The notes: generated by a model not told the origin, from the sequence alone. 64,000 nt of DNA from Salinivibrio kushneri (GCF_027286325.1 NZ_CP114589.1:124001-188000), one strand, 5' to 3'; shown: positions 8,403-16,163, numbered from the stretch's first letter. Numbers and translations are program-made.

Positions 8403-8912
8403 ATGACCGCCAACACCACCCGACCATTTAAATGGGACAGAGTCGCCCGGTTCAGCCATTGGCTGATTGCTGCATTATTCTTTGCCAATATGAGCGTCAC
8501 GGAAGAAGGCAGTGACATTCATCGCTGGTTTGGGTACGTGATTCTTGGGGCCATTGCCTTACGTCTGATTTGGGGAATGCTCACGCATTCAGAAGCACGA
8601 CTAACCCGTTTTATTCCCTCGCTTTCTGCCGCTCGTGCTCACTTCAGCAACCTTACACGCGGACGTGATCATACAAGCTCAGGTCATAACCCTGCCGCAG
8701 CACTTATGATTTGGAGTCTTTGGGGATTGCTCCTCGTCACCATTTTGACTGGCTGGGCAATGACGCGGTCAGGTGAAGAGATCGAATGGTTAGAAGAAGT
8801 CCATGAGTTTGCTGCCAACGCAACCCTGGTACTCGTCACTATCCATGTTAGCGCCGCCATTTTGATGAGTCGTTTTGGCAAGCGTAACTACATTAAATCT
8901 ATGCTGCGTTAA
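8403..8912 (+). CDS. Cytochrome b561-family membrane protein
   Basis: A 169-residue inner-membrane dihaem cytochrome b of the b561/Ni-Fe-hydrogenase b-subunit type with four hydrophobic helices. Candidate haem ligands are His in RFSHWLIAA, DIHRWFGY, EVHEFAAN and VTIHVSAAI. Such proteins pass electrons between the quinone pool and a partner. It begins after GAGAGGAAATTATC and is preceded by a perfect CTTAAG-N5-CTTAAG box shared in type with the divergent operon. An electron-transfer job for the diiron-like enzyme of that operon is an attractive inference but is not shown by the sequence. Confidence 0.88.
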   Translation: MTANTTRPFKWDRVARFSHWLIAALFFANMSVTEEGSDIHRWFGYVILGAIALRLIWGMLTHSEARLTRFIPSLSAARAHFSNLTRGRDHTSSGHNPAAALMIWSLWGLLLVTILTGWAMTRSGEEIEWLEEVHEFAANATLVLVTIHVSAAILMSRFGKRNYIKSMLR

Positions 8913-8923
8913 GTGGTGCAAAG

Positions 8924-9034
8924 ATGACAAGCCTTCGCAATTTTAGACCTATTCTCGTTTTCTTTTCTCTTGCGCTCGTCCTGCTTAGCCTATCGAGAGT
9001 CGGCTTGCTTGTCTGGCAAGATCATGGCGAGTGA
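8924..9034 (+). CDS. Small single-helix ORF, possible remnant of an LTA-synthase-like N-terminus
   Basis: A 36-codon frame starting 12 bases after the cytochrome stop. It encodes MTSLRNFRPILVFFSLALVL, then LSLSRVGLLVWQ, and ends HGE. The pattern of one membrane helix followed by LSLSRxGLLxWQ resembles the first 30 residues of LTA-synthase/sulfatase-family membrane proteins, so it may be a leftover of a deleted gene. It could equally be a functional one-helix peptide made with the cytochrome. No good ribosome binding site is seen. Confidence 0.35.
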   Translation: MTSLRNFRPILVFFSLALVLLSLSRVGLLVWQDHGE

Positions 9035-9043
9035 CCACAAAAA

Positions 9044-9065
9044 AAGCGAGCCTTGAGGCTCGCTT
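9044..9065 (-). terminator. Intrinsic terminator of ackA
   Basis: A perfect nine-base stem AAGCGAGCC/GGCTCGCTT with a four-base loop. Read on the minus strand it is followed by a run of Ts, fitting termination after ackA. It also lies just after the cytochrome b561 transcript from the other side. Confidence 0.85.
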
Positions 9066-9088
9066 GATACCCGAATACGGTGCAGAGA

Positions 9089-10276
9089 TCAGGCCATTGC
9101 CATGGCTTGTTGTGCGATCACTAACTCTTCGTTGGTTGGGATCACCAATGCTAGCGGTGACGCTTGGGTGGTGATTTGCCCTGCGGCACCAAAACGTGCG
9201 GCGGCGTTGGCATCGGCATCCGCCTGATAGCCGAAAATAGCCAGCTCTTTGAGGATCATCTCACGCACTGGCAGTGAGTTTTCGCCAATTCCACCGGTAA
9301 AAACAATCGCATCGAGGCGGGATAACGGCACCATGTAACTTGCGATGTATTTTGCTACACGATAAGCAAACATTTCTAGTGCCAATTGTGCGCCTTTGTG
9401 GCCCTGCTCTGCCGCCTCGACCAAGCCTCGGCAATCGTTCGTCAATTCCGAGACACCGAGTAAACCGGCTTTATCGATCAATTCATGGTGGATCTGCTCA
9501 GTGGTTAAGCCTTTTTGCGACAAGAACTCAAGAATGGATGGATCAATATCGCCACAGCGTGTGCCCATCATCAAACCGGCTAACGGCGTAAAGCCCATGC
9601 TGGTGTCGACACTTTGACCCTCTTTGACCGCACACAAAGAGGCACCGTTGCCTAAATGAACGGTAATCACGTTGCTTTGTTCAGGCGCTTGGTTAAGCCA
9701 TTTGGCGGCTTCACGGCTCACGTAATAATGGCTGGTACCGTGGAAGCCATAGCGGCGAATACCGTAATCGTTGTAGAGCTGACGCGAAATCGCGTAATGG
9801 TAAGCTTTTTCTGGCATCGTTTGATGGAATGCCGTATCGAAAACCGCCACTTGTGGCAAGCTTGGGAAGGCTTTGCGTGCCGCTTTAATGCCCACTACGT
9901 GCGCGGGGTTATGCAGTGGCGCCAAGGCTTTTAGCGCATCAATTTGCGCCAGTACAGCATCGTCAATCAGGGTAGCTTGGCTGAAGGTTTCACCGCCATG
10001 TACCACACGGTGGCCAACGGCCTGCAGTTTGTCACTCAATTGGTTGCTTTCGATAAGGCCCACAATGATGTCCATGGCCTCTTGGTGGTGGTTGCTTCCT
10101 GCACTTAAGGTTTTCTCGGTTTTTTCACCGTCGACTTTCCAGCTCATCCGCGCGTCATCGCGCCCAAAGCATTCTCCAGCGCCGGAAATCACCGCATCGC
10201 CAGTTTGCGCATCCATCAGTGCAAATTTTAACGACGAGCTACCTGAATTAATAACGAGTACCAGTGCATCACTCAT
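9089..10276 (-). CDS. ackA: Acetate kinase
   Basis: Cytosolic enzyme interconverting acetyl phosphate + ADP and acetate + ATP, the substrate-level phosphorylation step of overflow metabolism. It is 395 residues, the usual length. It begins LVINSGSSSLKFAL and contains RVVHGGE, FDTAFHQTMP, RRYGFHGTSH, the HLGNGAS loop and FTGGIGEN, all hallmarks of the family. Unlike the common ackA-pta arrangement, no phosphotransacetylase gene follows: a strong terminator lies 24 bases downstream. A promoter and a 5' leader hairpin are visible upstream. Confidence 0.97.
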   Translation of the reverse strand: MSDALVLVINSGSSSLKFALMDAQTGDAVISGAGECFGRDDARMSWKVDGEKTEKTLSAGSNHHQEAMDIIVGLIESNQLSDKLQAVGHRVVHGGETFSQATLIDDAVLAQIDALKALAPLHNPAHVVGIKAARKAFPSLPQVAVFDTAFHQTMPEKAYHYAISRQLYNDYGIRRYGFHGTSHYYVSREAAKWLNQAPEQSNVITVHLGNGASLCAVKEGQSVDTSMGFTPLAGLMMGTRCGDIDPSILEFLSQKGLTTEQIHHELIDKAGLLGVSELTNDCRGLVEAAEQGHKGAQLALEMFAYRVAKYIASYMVPLSRLDAIVFTGGIGENSLPVREMILKELAIFGYQADADANAAARFGAAGQITTQASPLALVIPTNEELVIAQQAMAMA

Positions 10277-10299
10277 AGGGTTACCTTATTGGCAGAATT

Positions 10300-10326
10300 G
10301 GGGTCGCGGCTCACAGCCGTGACCCC
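10300..10326 (-). promoter_or_regulatory. Hairpin in the ackA 5' leader
   Basis: GGGGTCGCGGCT and AGCCGTGACCCC form a 12-base stem with one mismatch and a three-base loop, placed between the predicted ackA promoter and its start codon. No T-run follows on the minus strand, so it is more likely an mRNA-stabilising leader structure than a terminator. Confidence 0.4.
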
Positions 10327-10359
10327 ATTATTAAAATATTTTTGAACAATTCAACTATC

Positions 10360-10388
10360 GTTATAGTGATAGCATAATTGCGCAACAA
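10360..10388 (-). promoter_or_regulatory. ackA: Predicted sigma-70 promoter of ackA
   Basis: On the minus strand, TTGTTG (10383-10388) and TATAAC (10360-10365) are separated by 17 bases. The -10 element lies inside an imperfect inverted repeat with CTATC/GATAG arms (10355-10372), which could be an operator. Confidence 0.5.
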
Positions 10389-10422
10389 TTTACTGCGTAA
10401 GATCAAGCTAAGTGCGCACGGA

Positions 10423-10806
10423 CTAGACAAAAACAAAAACCGATAGATAGCTCAAGATAGCGGTGGCGAGCACTATCAGCATGCTGATGGCGATTCTGAA
10501 ACGCCACTGATTTATCTGAGCACTGACACGTTGACGAATACTGGTATGAGGCACAACGAGACCCAAGCAATGAGCATATTGATTAGCTTGATGCTGATGG
10601 CCTTGTTGGTTTAGTTCATCAAGCAGTTGGTGAACATGCGCCACCGAGCAGTGACCCAGCACGGCCATACACTCCTCATGGGGCATAACTGTGAGCAATT
10701 CAACTTGCTTGTTGATTTCATATTGCAAAAAGGCATTGCGAGCGGCCACGATCTCTGACGTTGAGAAAGTGGTCGATTCAGTAAAAGGGTTGTTCATTAC
10801 CGTCAT
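10423..10806 (-). CDS. Small tail-anchored membrane protein of unknown function
   Basis: A 127-residue protein. I start at the ATG at 10806 because GGGAG lies at proper spacing in front of it, although the frame is open further upstream. The body is helical and soluble (for example NAFLQYEINKQVELLTVMPH). The C-terminus RIAISMLIVLATAILSYLSV is a single membrane helix with almost nothing after it. No family is recognised. It is a lone gene with a possible leader peptide and hairpin upstream (10921-11007). Confidence 0.6.
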   Translation of the reverse strand: MTVMNNPFTESTTFSTSEIVAARNAFLQYEINKQVELLTVMPHEECMAVLGHCSVAHVHQLLDELNQQGHQHQANQYAHCLGLVVPHTSIRQRVSAQINQWRFRIAISMLIVLATAILSYLSVFVFV

Positions 10807-11129
10807 GGCGAATCTCCCGATTGGCAGTAGGTAACGACCATCAACAACATAGTGCCCAACTAGGCAGAGTGATGTGTCACAGCGAGAGGAGAAAAACAAA
10901 GCGGGCGGGGCCAACTATCGGCGACAGTTGGTAACGATGGGATACAGCAATACCAACTGTCGCTATTTTTCTCCGTTCAGACTCGGAGGATGGTCGGTAT
11001 TGTTCATGGTTGTCTCCAAAATTCATGTGCTGCTTAGAAAGCGAGGTAATGATAACAAGAAACGCAGGGGCTGTCTGTTAACGGGAAGTCATTTCTCACC
11101 CCATTGCCTGATCAAAAATAACCATGACA
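10807..11129. other. Intergenic region with hairpin and possible leader peptide
   Basis: Holds a perfect 13-base inverted repeat, GCGACAGTTGGTA (10921-10933) and TACCAACTGTCGC (10951-10963). It also holds a 14-codon minus-strand frame (11007-10963, MNNTDHPPSLNGEK) with a good GGAGACAACC site. The rest shows no gene-like coding. The hairpin lies upstream of the minus-strand membrane protein gene and may act as a leader element. On the plus strand it is followed by TATTTTT, so it could also be a terminator. Confidence 0.4.
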
Positions 11130-11612
11130 TTAGGATTTCGTTTCAGCTCGCTGACGACATAACAACACACTGGCACCCAACAGTTGCGAAAAAGCGACCG
11201 TTAAATCGGTTTGCATTTGTTGTTCACACTCTTGCTGTAGTGTTTTTAAACATCTGAATGCGGCACCATTATCGGCTTTGCCGCTGATTAACACATAAAA
11301 GCACAGCTTTAGCGTTGCTTTAAACTCACCCTCGGCATGCATCGCTTGCATCCAGCTTTTCATAAACGCATTGATGGTACTGCGAGTATCGAGGGGCGTA
11401 CGCAGGCTCTCTACCAAAAAAGGCTCTAATGCGACCATAAAATCTTGCTTGCGGGGAAAGTGGTGGCTGATCCCGGTGCGCGATACGCCTGTCGCTTCAC
11501 TGAGCGTGGTATAAGACATTCCTTCATAACCAAGCGCCAACAGCTGCCGCTTCGCTTCTGCCAAGATAGTCTCGATGGTTTGCTGTGTTTGGGCTTTACT
11601 GCGTTTTGGCAT
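11130..11612 (-). CDS. TetR/AcrR family transcriptional regulator
   Basis: A repressor of about 160 residues with an N-terminal TetR HTH (AEAKRQLLALGYEGMSYTTL, then SEATGVSRTGISHHFPRKQDF) and a variable ligand-binding C-terminal domain. The frame is open to 11645, but MPKRSKAQ at 11612 has GGGGAG upstream and gives the usual N-terminus. It is divergent from the acyl-CoA ligase gene at 11976, and the region between them carries a 12-base palindrome (11934-11945) that could be its operator. Control of the ligase by an acyl-type ligand is a reasonable inference. Confidence 0.85.
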   Translation of the reverse strand: MPKRSKAQTQQTIETILAEAKRQLLALGYEGMSYTTLSEATGVSRTGISHHFPRKQDFMVALEPFLVESLRTPLDTRSTINAFMKSWMQAMHAEGEFKATLKLCFYVLISGKADNGAAFRCLKTLQQECEQQMQTDLTVAFSQLLGASVLLCRQRAETKS

Positions 11613-11975
11613 GCGTAATCTGTTCTCCCCGTCAATCGCCGTCATTGGCGCTGTGATGACACGCGCGCCACTCGGCTCGCGGTCAGGCTAACTCACGAAA
11701 AAGTCCCGCCCCTTTTAAAATAGTACAGACTGACCCACTCAGCCTGACACTAACGCTTTACCAAGACGCTGAAGCGGATCAAACTTCCAAAAACCTTATT
11801 GAGAAGAATATGAAAAAACTGAAAAATCCGTGGCAAATCACTGCAAATAGTGCCATCAGTCATAATTTGAACACGTGTTTAAATGATTATCTTGCTTCCC
11901 CTCGCTCCTGATCACTAAATTAACATTATTATAACGTTTAAACGTATTCTTACGTTGCGACAATGAGGAAGTCCA
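11613..11975. other. Intergenic control region between tetR-type gene and acyl-CoA ligase
   Basis: No clear gene. A 33-codon plus-strand frame (11810-11911, starting MKKLKNPWQITANS) follows GAGAAGA but shows no family likeness. AT-rich sequence from about 11910 to 11950 probably holds the ligase promoter, with the palindrome ACGTTTAAACGT inside it. Confidence 0.4.
11934..11945. promoter_or_regulatory. Palindrome ACGTTTAAACGT, candidate TetR operator
   Basis: A perfect 12-base palindrome about 30 bases before the acyl-CoA ligase start and in the region divergent from the TetR-type gene. Position and symmetry suit a TetR operator. Confidence 0.4.
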
Positions 11976-13631
11976 ATGTCACATATCAAACCGAACGATC
12001 AGATCCTACGGTGGGCCGATGAACGTCCAAGCCATGTTTTTCTCCGCCAGATTCACGGCCGCCGCTTTCATGACTACACCTTTGCGGATGTGGCCGACCA
12101 AGCATTGCGCATGGTCACCGCTCTGCGTGACATGGGACTGAAGCCCGGTGATAAGGTCGCGCTCATCTCTAAAAACTGCGCGGAATGGTTTATTGCCGAT
12201 TTAGCGATGATGATGGGCAGTTATATCAGTGTGCCAATATTTCCAACGGCCGGGACAGACACCATTGACCATGTGGTGACTCACAGTGAATCGAAAGCCA
12301 TGTTTGTGGGCAAACTTGATGACAGTAAAGCCCTGAGTGCCTCACTGGAAAGCATGCCAGGCTTAAAGACCATTGCCTTTCCTTACCCCACGTTTAGCTG
12401 CCATTACGAATGGCATGATTTGATCGCCAACCATGAAGCATCAGATGAGCGCCCTGTGCATCAAGACAGTGATGTGATGTCTTTAGTGTATACTTCCGGC
12501 ACGTCTGGATTACCTAAAGGGGCGATTTTAAGTTATGGCGGCTACTGCTGGTCAGCTCAGCGGTTAATTGACCATATTGGCATTGAGCCTGATGACCGCC
12601 TGTTCTCTTATCTACCACTGGCGCATATTACCGAGCGGGTTTACATCATGGGCTCGGCCATCATGGGCGGGATACCTACCGCTTTCCCTGAATCGCTTGA
12701 TACCTTTATCGAAGATGTCAAAATGCATCGTCCGACGCTATTTATCTCTGTTCCTCGCTTATGGACGCTGTTCCAGCAACGGATTCAAGAGAAGCTTCCA
12801 GACGGAAAGCTTAACCTTCTCCTTCGCATCCCCTTGGTCAATAACTTGATTAAAAGCAAAATCGCTAAAAACCTTGGGTTGGATCAGGCACGCGTGTTGG
12901 GCTGCGGCTCAGCCCCTGTCTCGCCCGCATTACTGCAATGGTATGAAAAGCTAGGATTACACATTACCGAGGCGTGGGGCATGACAGAAAGCTATGCCTA
13001 CAGTACTCTCAACTACCCCTTTAGAGCCGATAAGATTGGCACAGTCGGTAATGCTGGGCCTGGGGTTGAGATAAAAATTGCCGATGACCAGGAAATCCTG
13101 GTAAAAAGCGAAGGCCTGTTCAGTGGATACTACAAAAACGAAGAGGCCACAGCCGAGACCTTGGTGGATGGCTGGTTACATACGGGTGATCTCGGTGAAC
13201 TAGACAGTGAGGGGTATCTCAGTATTTCGGGGCGTAAAAACGACACCTTTAAAACCGCCAAAGGTAAATTTGTCGCGCCGGTGCCGATTGAAAAGCGTTT
13301 GTTCGAGCTCTCTAATGCCGAGATGCTGTGTGTGATTGGTTCAGGCATGCCTGCGCCTATTCTACTCGCGCTGCCACATCACTTTCCCAACTTTGACCGC
13401 GCACGTTATGAGCGTCGCGTAAAGAAGGTGATTGATACTATCAATGGGGAGCTGGAATCACACCAGCAAATCAAAGGCGTATTGATGATTAAAGAGCCTT
13501 GGAGCATTGAAAACGGCAAACTCACGCCAACACTGAAAATTCGCCGCCACAAGCTTGAGCAAGAGTATCATGATATCGGTACTCACTGGCCGAAAGGCAC
13601 CTTAGTACAATGGGAAGAAGATTGGGACTGA
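11976..13631 (+). CDS. Long-chain acyl-CoA synthetase-like AMP-binding protein
   Basis: A 551-residue adenylate-forming ligase that should activate fatty acids to acyl-CoA. Motifs: VYTSGTSGLPKGAILS, AWGMTESYAYS, HTGDLGELDSEGYLSISGRK, and a C-terminal catalytic Lys in LTPTLKIRR. The GRKNDTFKTAKGKFVAP segment is typical of long-chain ligases. GAGGAAG precedes the ATG. It is monocistronic and divergent from a TetR regulator, as many fatty-acid degradation genes are. The chain length and physiological substrate are not evident. Confidence 0.9.
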   Translation: MSHIKPNDQILRWADERPSHVFLRQIHGRRFHDYTFADVADQALRMVTALRDMGLKPGDKVALISKNCAEWFIADLAMMMGSYISVPIFPTAGTDTIDHVVTHSESKAMFVGKLDDSKALSASLESMPGLKTIAFPYPTFSCHYEWHDLIANHEASDERPVHQDSDVMSLVYTSGTSGLPKGAILSYGGYCWSAQRLIDHIGIEPDDRLFSYLPLAHITERVYIMGSAIMGGIPTAFPESLDTFIEDVKMHRPTLFISVPRLWTLFQQRIQEKLPDGKLNLLLRIPLVNNLIKSKIAKNLGLDQARVLGCGSAPVSPALLQWYEKLGLHITEAWGMTESYAYSTLNYPFRADKIGTVGNAGPGVEIKIADDQEILVKSEGLFSGYYKNEEATAETLVDGWLHTGDLGELDSEGYLSISGRKNDTFKTAKGKFVAPVPIEKRLFELSNAEMLCVIGSGMPAPILLALPHHFPNFDRARYERRVKKVIDTINGELESHQQIKGVLMIKEPWSIENGKLTPTLKIRRHKLEQEYHDIGTHWPKGTLVQWEEDWD

Positions 13632-13660
13632 TCCCTTAAACCCAATCGCATGATAACGCT

Positions 13661-13694
13661 CACCCACCAATGGCATAAACGCGAATGGTGGGTG
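13661..13694 (+). terminator. Probable terminator after acyl-CoA ligase
   Basis: CACCCACCA and TGGTGGGTG form a nine-base stem 30 bases after the stop codon. No T-run follows, so termination strength is uncertain. Confidence 0.4.
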
Positions 13695-13814
13695 ATGTCT
13701 TTGTCAGTACCTGTATCGCTTGCTATCGCTACGTGTCGCTACAAACACTGCAAAACCTGACCTGCCTCAATGTGCCACAACCAATACTTTGCTAAAGATC
13801 GTCGTATCGACTTA

Positions 13815-13848
13815 CAGCAGGCCACCAGCACGTTTTTCACGCCTGCTG
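13815..13848 (+). promoter_or_regulatory. Hairpin upstream of yfcZ-like gene
   Basis: CAGCAGGC and GCCTGCTG pair across an 18-base loop, followed by CTTTTAAC and then the ribosome binding site of the gene at 13870. It may be an attenuator or the end of an upstream transcript. Confidence 0.35.
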
Positions 13849-13869
13849 CTTTTAACGTAGGGAAATATC

Positions 13870-14166
13870 ATGAAAGAGAATCAAACCGACACCTGTGATG
13901 CATGCGGTGTCAGCGCTGAAATAGGTTACATTATTTCTGAAGGCGACGAAGTGGCAGAAGTGACCATTCACGGCGACAGCAAGGACGCGGTGCAAGCACG
14001 CTTCGAGCAATACCTATCCCTTGCAGAAAGCATTAATCCTGCCGTGAAGCATGACTTTGATCCGCAACAGTTCGATGGCAGTCGCGCTCACATCAAACTG
14101 CAATTTGAATGCAGTGCCGAAAAGCTGATTTTTGAATTGCGCAGCCGCGGGCTGAATAACGCGTGA
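13870..14166 (+). CDS. YfcZ/YiiS family protein (DUF406)
   Basis: A 98-residue protein of the DUF406 family (E. coli YfcZ and YiiS). It shows the N-terminal Cys pair (CDACGVSAEIGYII), a central region with EVTIHGDSKDAV, and the C-terminal IKLQFECSAEKLIFELRSRG that marks the family. The function of the family is unknown; in enterobacteria it sits near fatty-acid genes, and here it follows an acyl-CoA ligase. TAGGGAAATATC precedes the ATG. It appears monocistronic, with terminator-like hairpins on both sides. Confidence 0.85.
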   Translation: MKENQTDTCDACGVSAEIGYIISEGDEVAEVTIHGDSKDAVQARFEQYLSLAESINPAVKHDFDPQQFDGSRAHIKLQFECSAEKLIFELRSRGLNNA

Positions 14167-14203
14167 GTGTGACGCGAAAACAACGCGCGTTTAAGGGGTT
14201 AAG

Positions 14204-14231
14204 CAACAGGGTGTTATCTCACACCCTGTTG
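14204..14231. terminator. Bidirectional terminator hairpin
   Basis: CAACAGGGTGT and ACACCCTGTTG form a perfect 11-base stem with a six-base loop between the convergent yfcZ-like and DnaJ-domain genes. T-richness on either side is modest. Confidence 0.65.
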
Positions 14232-14249
14232 TTGCTTGCCGAACGCTGT

Positions 14250-14864
14250 TTATAAGCGCAAGCTTTGCCAAGCTTCGCACATTTCACGGAAGGTGGTTGC
14301 ATCTCCCTCGGGCCGATCTGGGTGCCACTTGAGTGCCATTTTGCGCCACTGACGACGAATTTCATGCTCGCTGGCATGCTCGTCGAGCCCCAGCACTTTT
14401 AGCGCCTTATTGCGCTCCAGCATGGCTTCACCCGGCGCTTCGTTGCCGATATGGCGCTGGTAGTGCTTCCAAAACGACGACAGCAGCTCTTTAACGTCAT
14501 CTTGGCTGGCATCGTAGTTGTTCCAGTCCATGTAGTAATCACGCAACGGATCCTGGTAATCAATTTCTTTGGCTACAAAACCACTGCTGCCGACCCGCCA
14601 TTGCAGCTGAATATCCATTGACTCAACCTGCAACCATTGCTGCGGCAACAACATTTCTTGTAGTTGATACAGTGCATTCATAATCAGGAAGTTGCGTTTG
14701 AATAAATCAAGGTGGGGGTCAGCATCGAGCTGGGCCATCATGGTGTCTTTTTGCAGCTCACCGAGTAGGTGGTGCACTTTCCAGCTTTGTCGCGTTGATT
14801 CTAGAATACTGAGTATTGGCCAAATCAGGGGGTTGTCTATTTCATCCCGTTTTTCAGCAAGCAT
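14250..14864 (-). CDS. DnaJ-domain co-chaperone-like protein
   Basis: About 204 residues: an N-terminal domain typical of DNAJ-related proteins (NPLIWPILSILEST ... LFKRNFLIMNALYQLQEMLL) and a C-terminal J domain with KALKVLGLDEHASEHEIRRQ and the HPD motif in ALKWHPDRPEGD. It should stimulate an Hsp70 ATPase, probably DnaK. The frame also has an ATG at 14873, but GAGG is better spaced for the ATG at 14864; the difference is three residues. It stands alone and is convergent with the yfcZ-like gene. Confidence 0.88.
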   Translation of the reverse strand: MLAEKRDEIDNPLIWPILSILESTRQSWKVHHLLGELQKDTMMAQLDADPHLDLFKRNFLIMNALYQLQEMLLPQQWLQVESMDIQLQWRVGSSGFVAKEIDYQDPLRDYYMDWNNYDASQDDVKELLSSFWKHYQRHIGNEAPGEAMLERNKALKVLGLDEHASEHEIRRQWRKMALKWHPDRPEGDATTFREMCEAWQSLRL

Positions 14865-15261
14865 GACGTTCATCCTCTGTCACTGGCCAGCTACCTTGAA
14901 CCGGCATCTCTTGGGGTTGGTTGTAAAGCCACCTTATTAAGGTATAAACCAATTCTGGCTATTTTGTAGCAAATATCGGGAAATCCATTTTCCAAGCACG
15001 CACTTTTGACCGCGTTCTCCGCCATCATAATGACACTCCCAACGTTGCCGATTTAATATTAAGCATATCCAGTGCCAACTTATGATGAAAAAGAGACCGT
15101 TTTGGCATATTAAAACCAAGTCTTGTCTGTTTATGTCGAGTCGACATCACAAGGCATTCATCTTAAACCGTGCAAACCCCATAATTTTTGTCATCTAATT
15201 CGCATTCTGCCCAGAACTCCATTAATCTTTCTACAAGCACAGACTAAACAACCTCTTTTCT
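14865..15261. other. Intergenic region upstream of EAL gene
   Basis: No convincing gene in about 400 bases; a 60-codon minus-strand frame (15119-14937) has no likeness to any family I know. The 15-base inverted repeat ATGTCGAGTCGACAT at 15133-15147 is the only strong symmetrical element and may be an operator for the phosphodiesterase gene. Confidence 0.5.
15133..15147. promoter_or_regulatory. Inverted repeat ATGTCGA-G-TCGACAT, candidate operator
   Basis: Perfect seven-base arms around a single central base, 115 bases before the EAL gene. The binding protein is unknown. Confidence 0.3.
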
Positions 15262-16035
15262 ATGACAGCTTCTTCTACACAATGTGAGGCTTGCAGGGAT
15301 GCCCAGCCACTCGCTTTCGATTTTACCATGGCATTCCAACCGATCATTCAGCTTTCTACCGGTTCCATTTATGCCTATGAAGCGCTAGCTCGGGGATTAG
15401 ATGGCAGTGGTGCAGGCAGTGTGTTCCAACATGTCAATGCAGATAATCAGTATCAGTTTGACCAAACCTGTCGCATCAAGGCGGTGAAGCTGGCCGCTGA
15501 GCTGGGTATCCCTTGTTATCTCAGCATTAATTTCATGCCCAATGCGGTTTACGAGCCTGAGCGTTGTATTCGTACCACCCTTAAAGCAGCGAATGACTAT
15601 AACTTCCCACTTGATCAGATTCTGTTTGAGTTCACCGAAGGTGAAGAAGTGTTGGATTACGGCCATATTCAACGCATTATTCGCTATTACCGCTCGCAAG
15701 GTTTTTTGACCGCAATCGACGACTTTGGTGCTGGCTATTCCGGCCTAACAGCGCTGGCTAATATTGATACCCATATGGTGAAACTGGATATGGCATTGGT
15801 ACGGGATATTGACACTGACGTCACCAAGCAGGCCATTGTTCGCCATAGTGTCGCTATGTGTCAGGAGCTACATCGTCAAATTATTGCCGAAGGCGTTGAA
15901 ACAGAGGCAGAGTTGCAGTGCTTGGTCGGGTTGGGGGTCGATTTTTTTCAGGGCTATTACATCGCTAAGCCTGGATTTGAGTGTTTACCTGAAATCAATC
16001 AAGCACCTGGACTAGATGCCTTCCATCGTCAATAA
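15262..16035 (+). CDS. EAL-domain cyclic-di-GMP phosphodiesterase
   Basis: A 257-residue stand-alone EAL protein predicted to hydrolyse c-di-GMP to pGpG. All catalytic motifs are present: YEALARG (the EAL motif), LSINFMP, FEFTEGEE, IDDFGAGYSG, VKLDM, IAEGVETE and FFQGYYIAKP, so activity is expected. The N-terminus has a CEAC pair about residues 8-11 that might bind metal or sense redox. No transmembrane helix is seen. The ribosome binding site before the ATG at 15262 is poor and an internal start is possible. It lies upstream of the multicopper oxidase, about 130 bases away. Confidence 0.92.
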   Translation: MTASSTQCEACRDAQPLAFDFTMAFQPIIQLSTGSIYAYEALARGLDGSGAGSVFQHVNADNQYQFDQTCRIKAVKLAAELGIPCYLSINFMPNAVYEPERCIRTTLKAANDYNFPLDQILFEFTEGEEVLDYGHIQRIIRYYRSQGFLTAIDDFGAGYSGLTALANIDTHMVKLDMALVRDIDTDVTKQAIVRHSVAMCQELHRQIIAEGVETEAELQCLVGLGVDFFQGYYIAKPGFECLPEINQAPGLDAFHRQ

Positions 16036-16163
16036 TCTGACTGCCCAGCGAGTTTGACCGCTCGCTGTTTTAACTGCCTCACACTCACAATTGATAATCT
16101 TTCTCAACTATCGTCTTCCAGGGTATACTGGCGAGCATTCACCATGTTGAGGAGGTTTACAGG

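Noticed and set aside
9089..10276. Expectation of an ackA-pta operon
   Set aside because: The downstream side has a terminator and the cytochrome gene on the other strand; no pta is present in this window.
11810..11911. 33-codon frame MKKLKNPWQITANS...
   Set aside because: Weak ribosome binding site and no family likeness; kept only as a note in the intergenic entry.
14937..15119. 60-codon minus-strand frame before the EAL gene
   Set aside because: Odd composition (many Trp, Cys and Ile), no ribosome binding site and no homology that I recognise.
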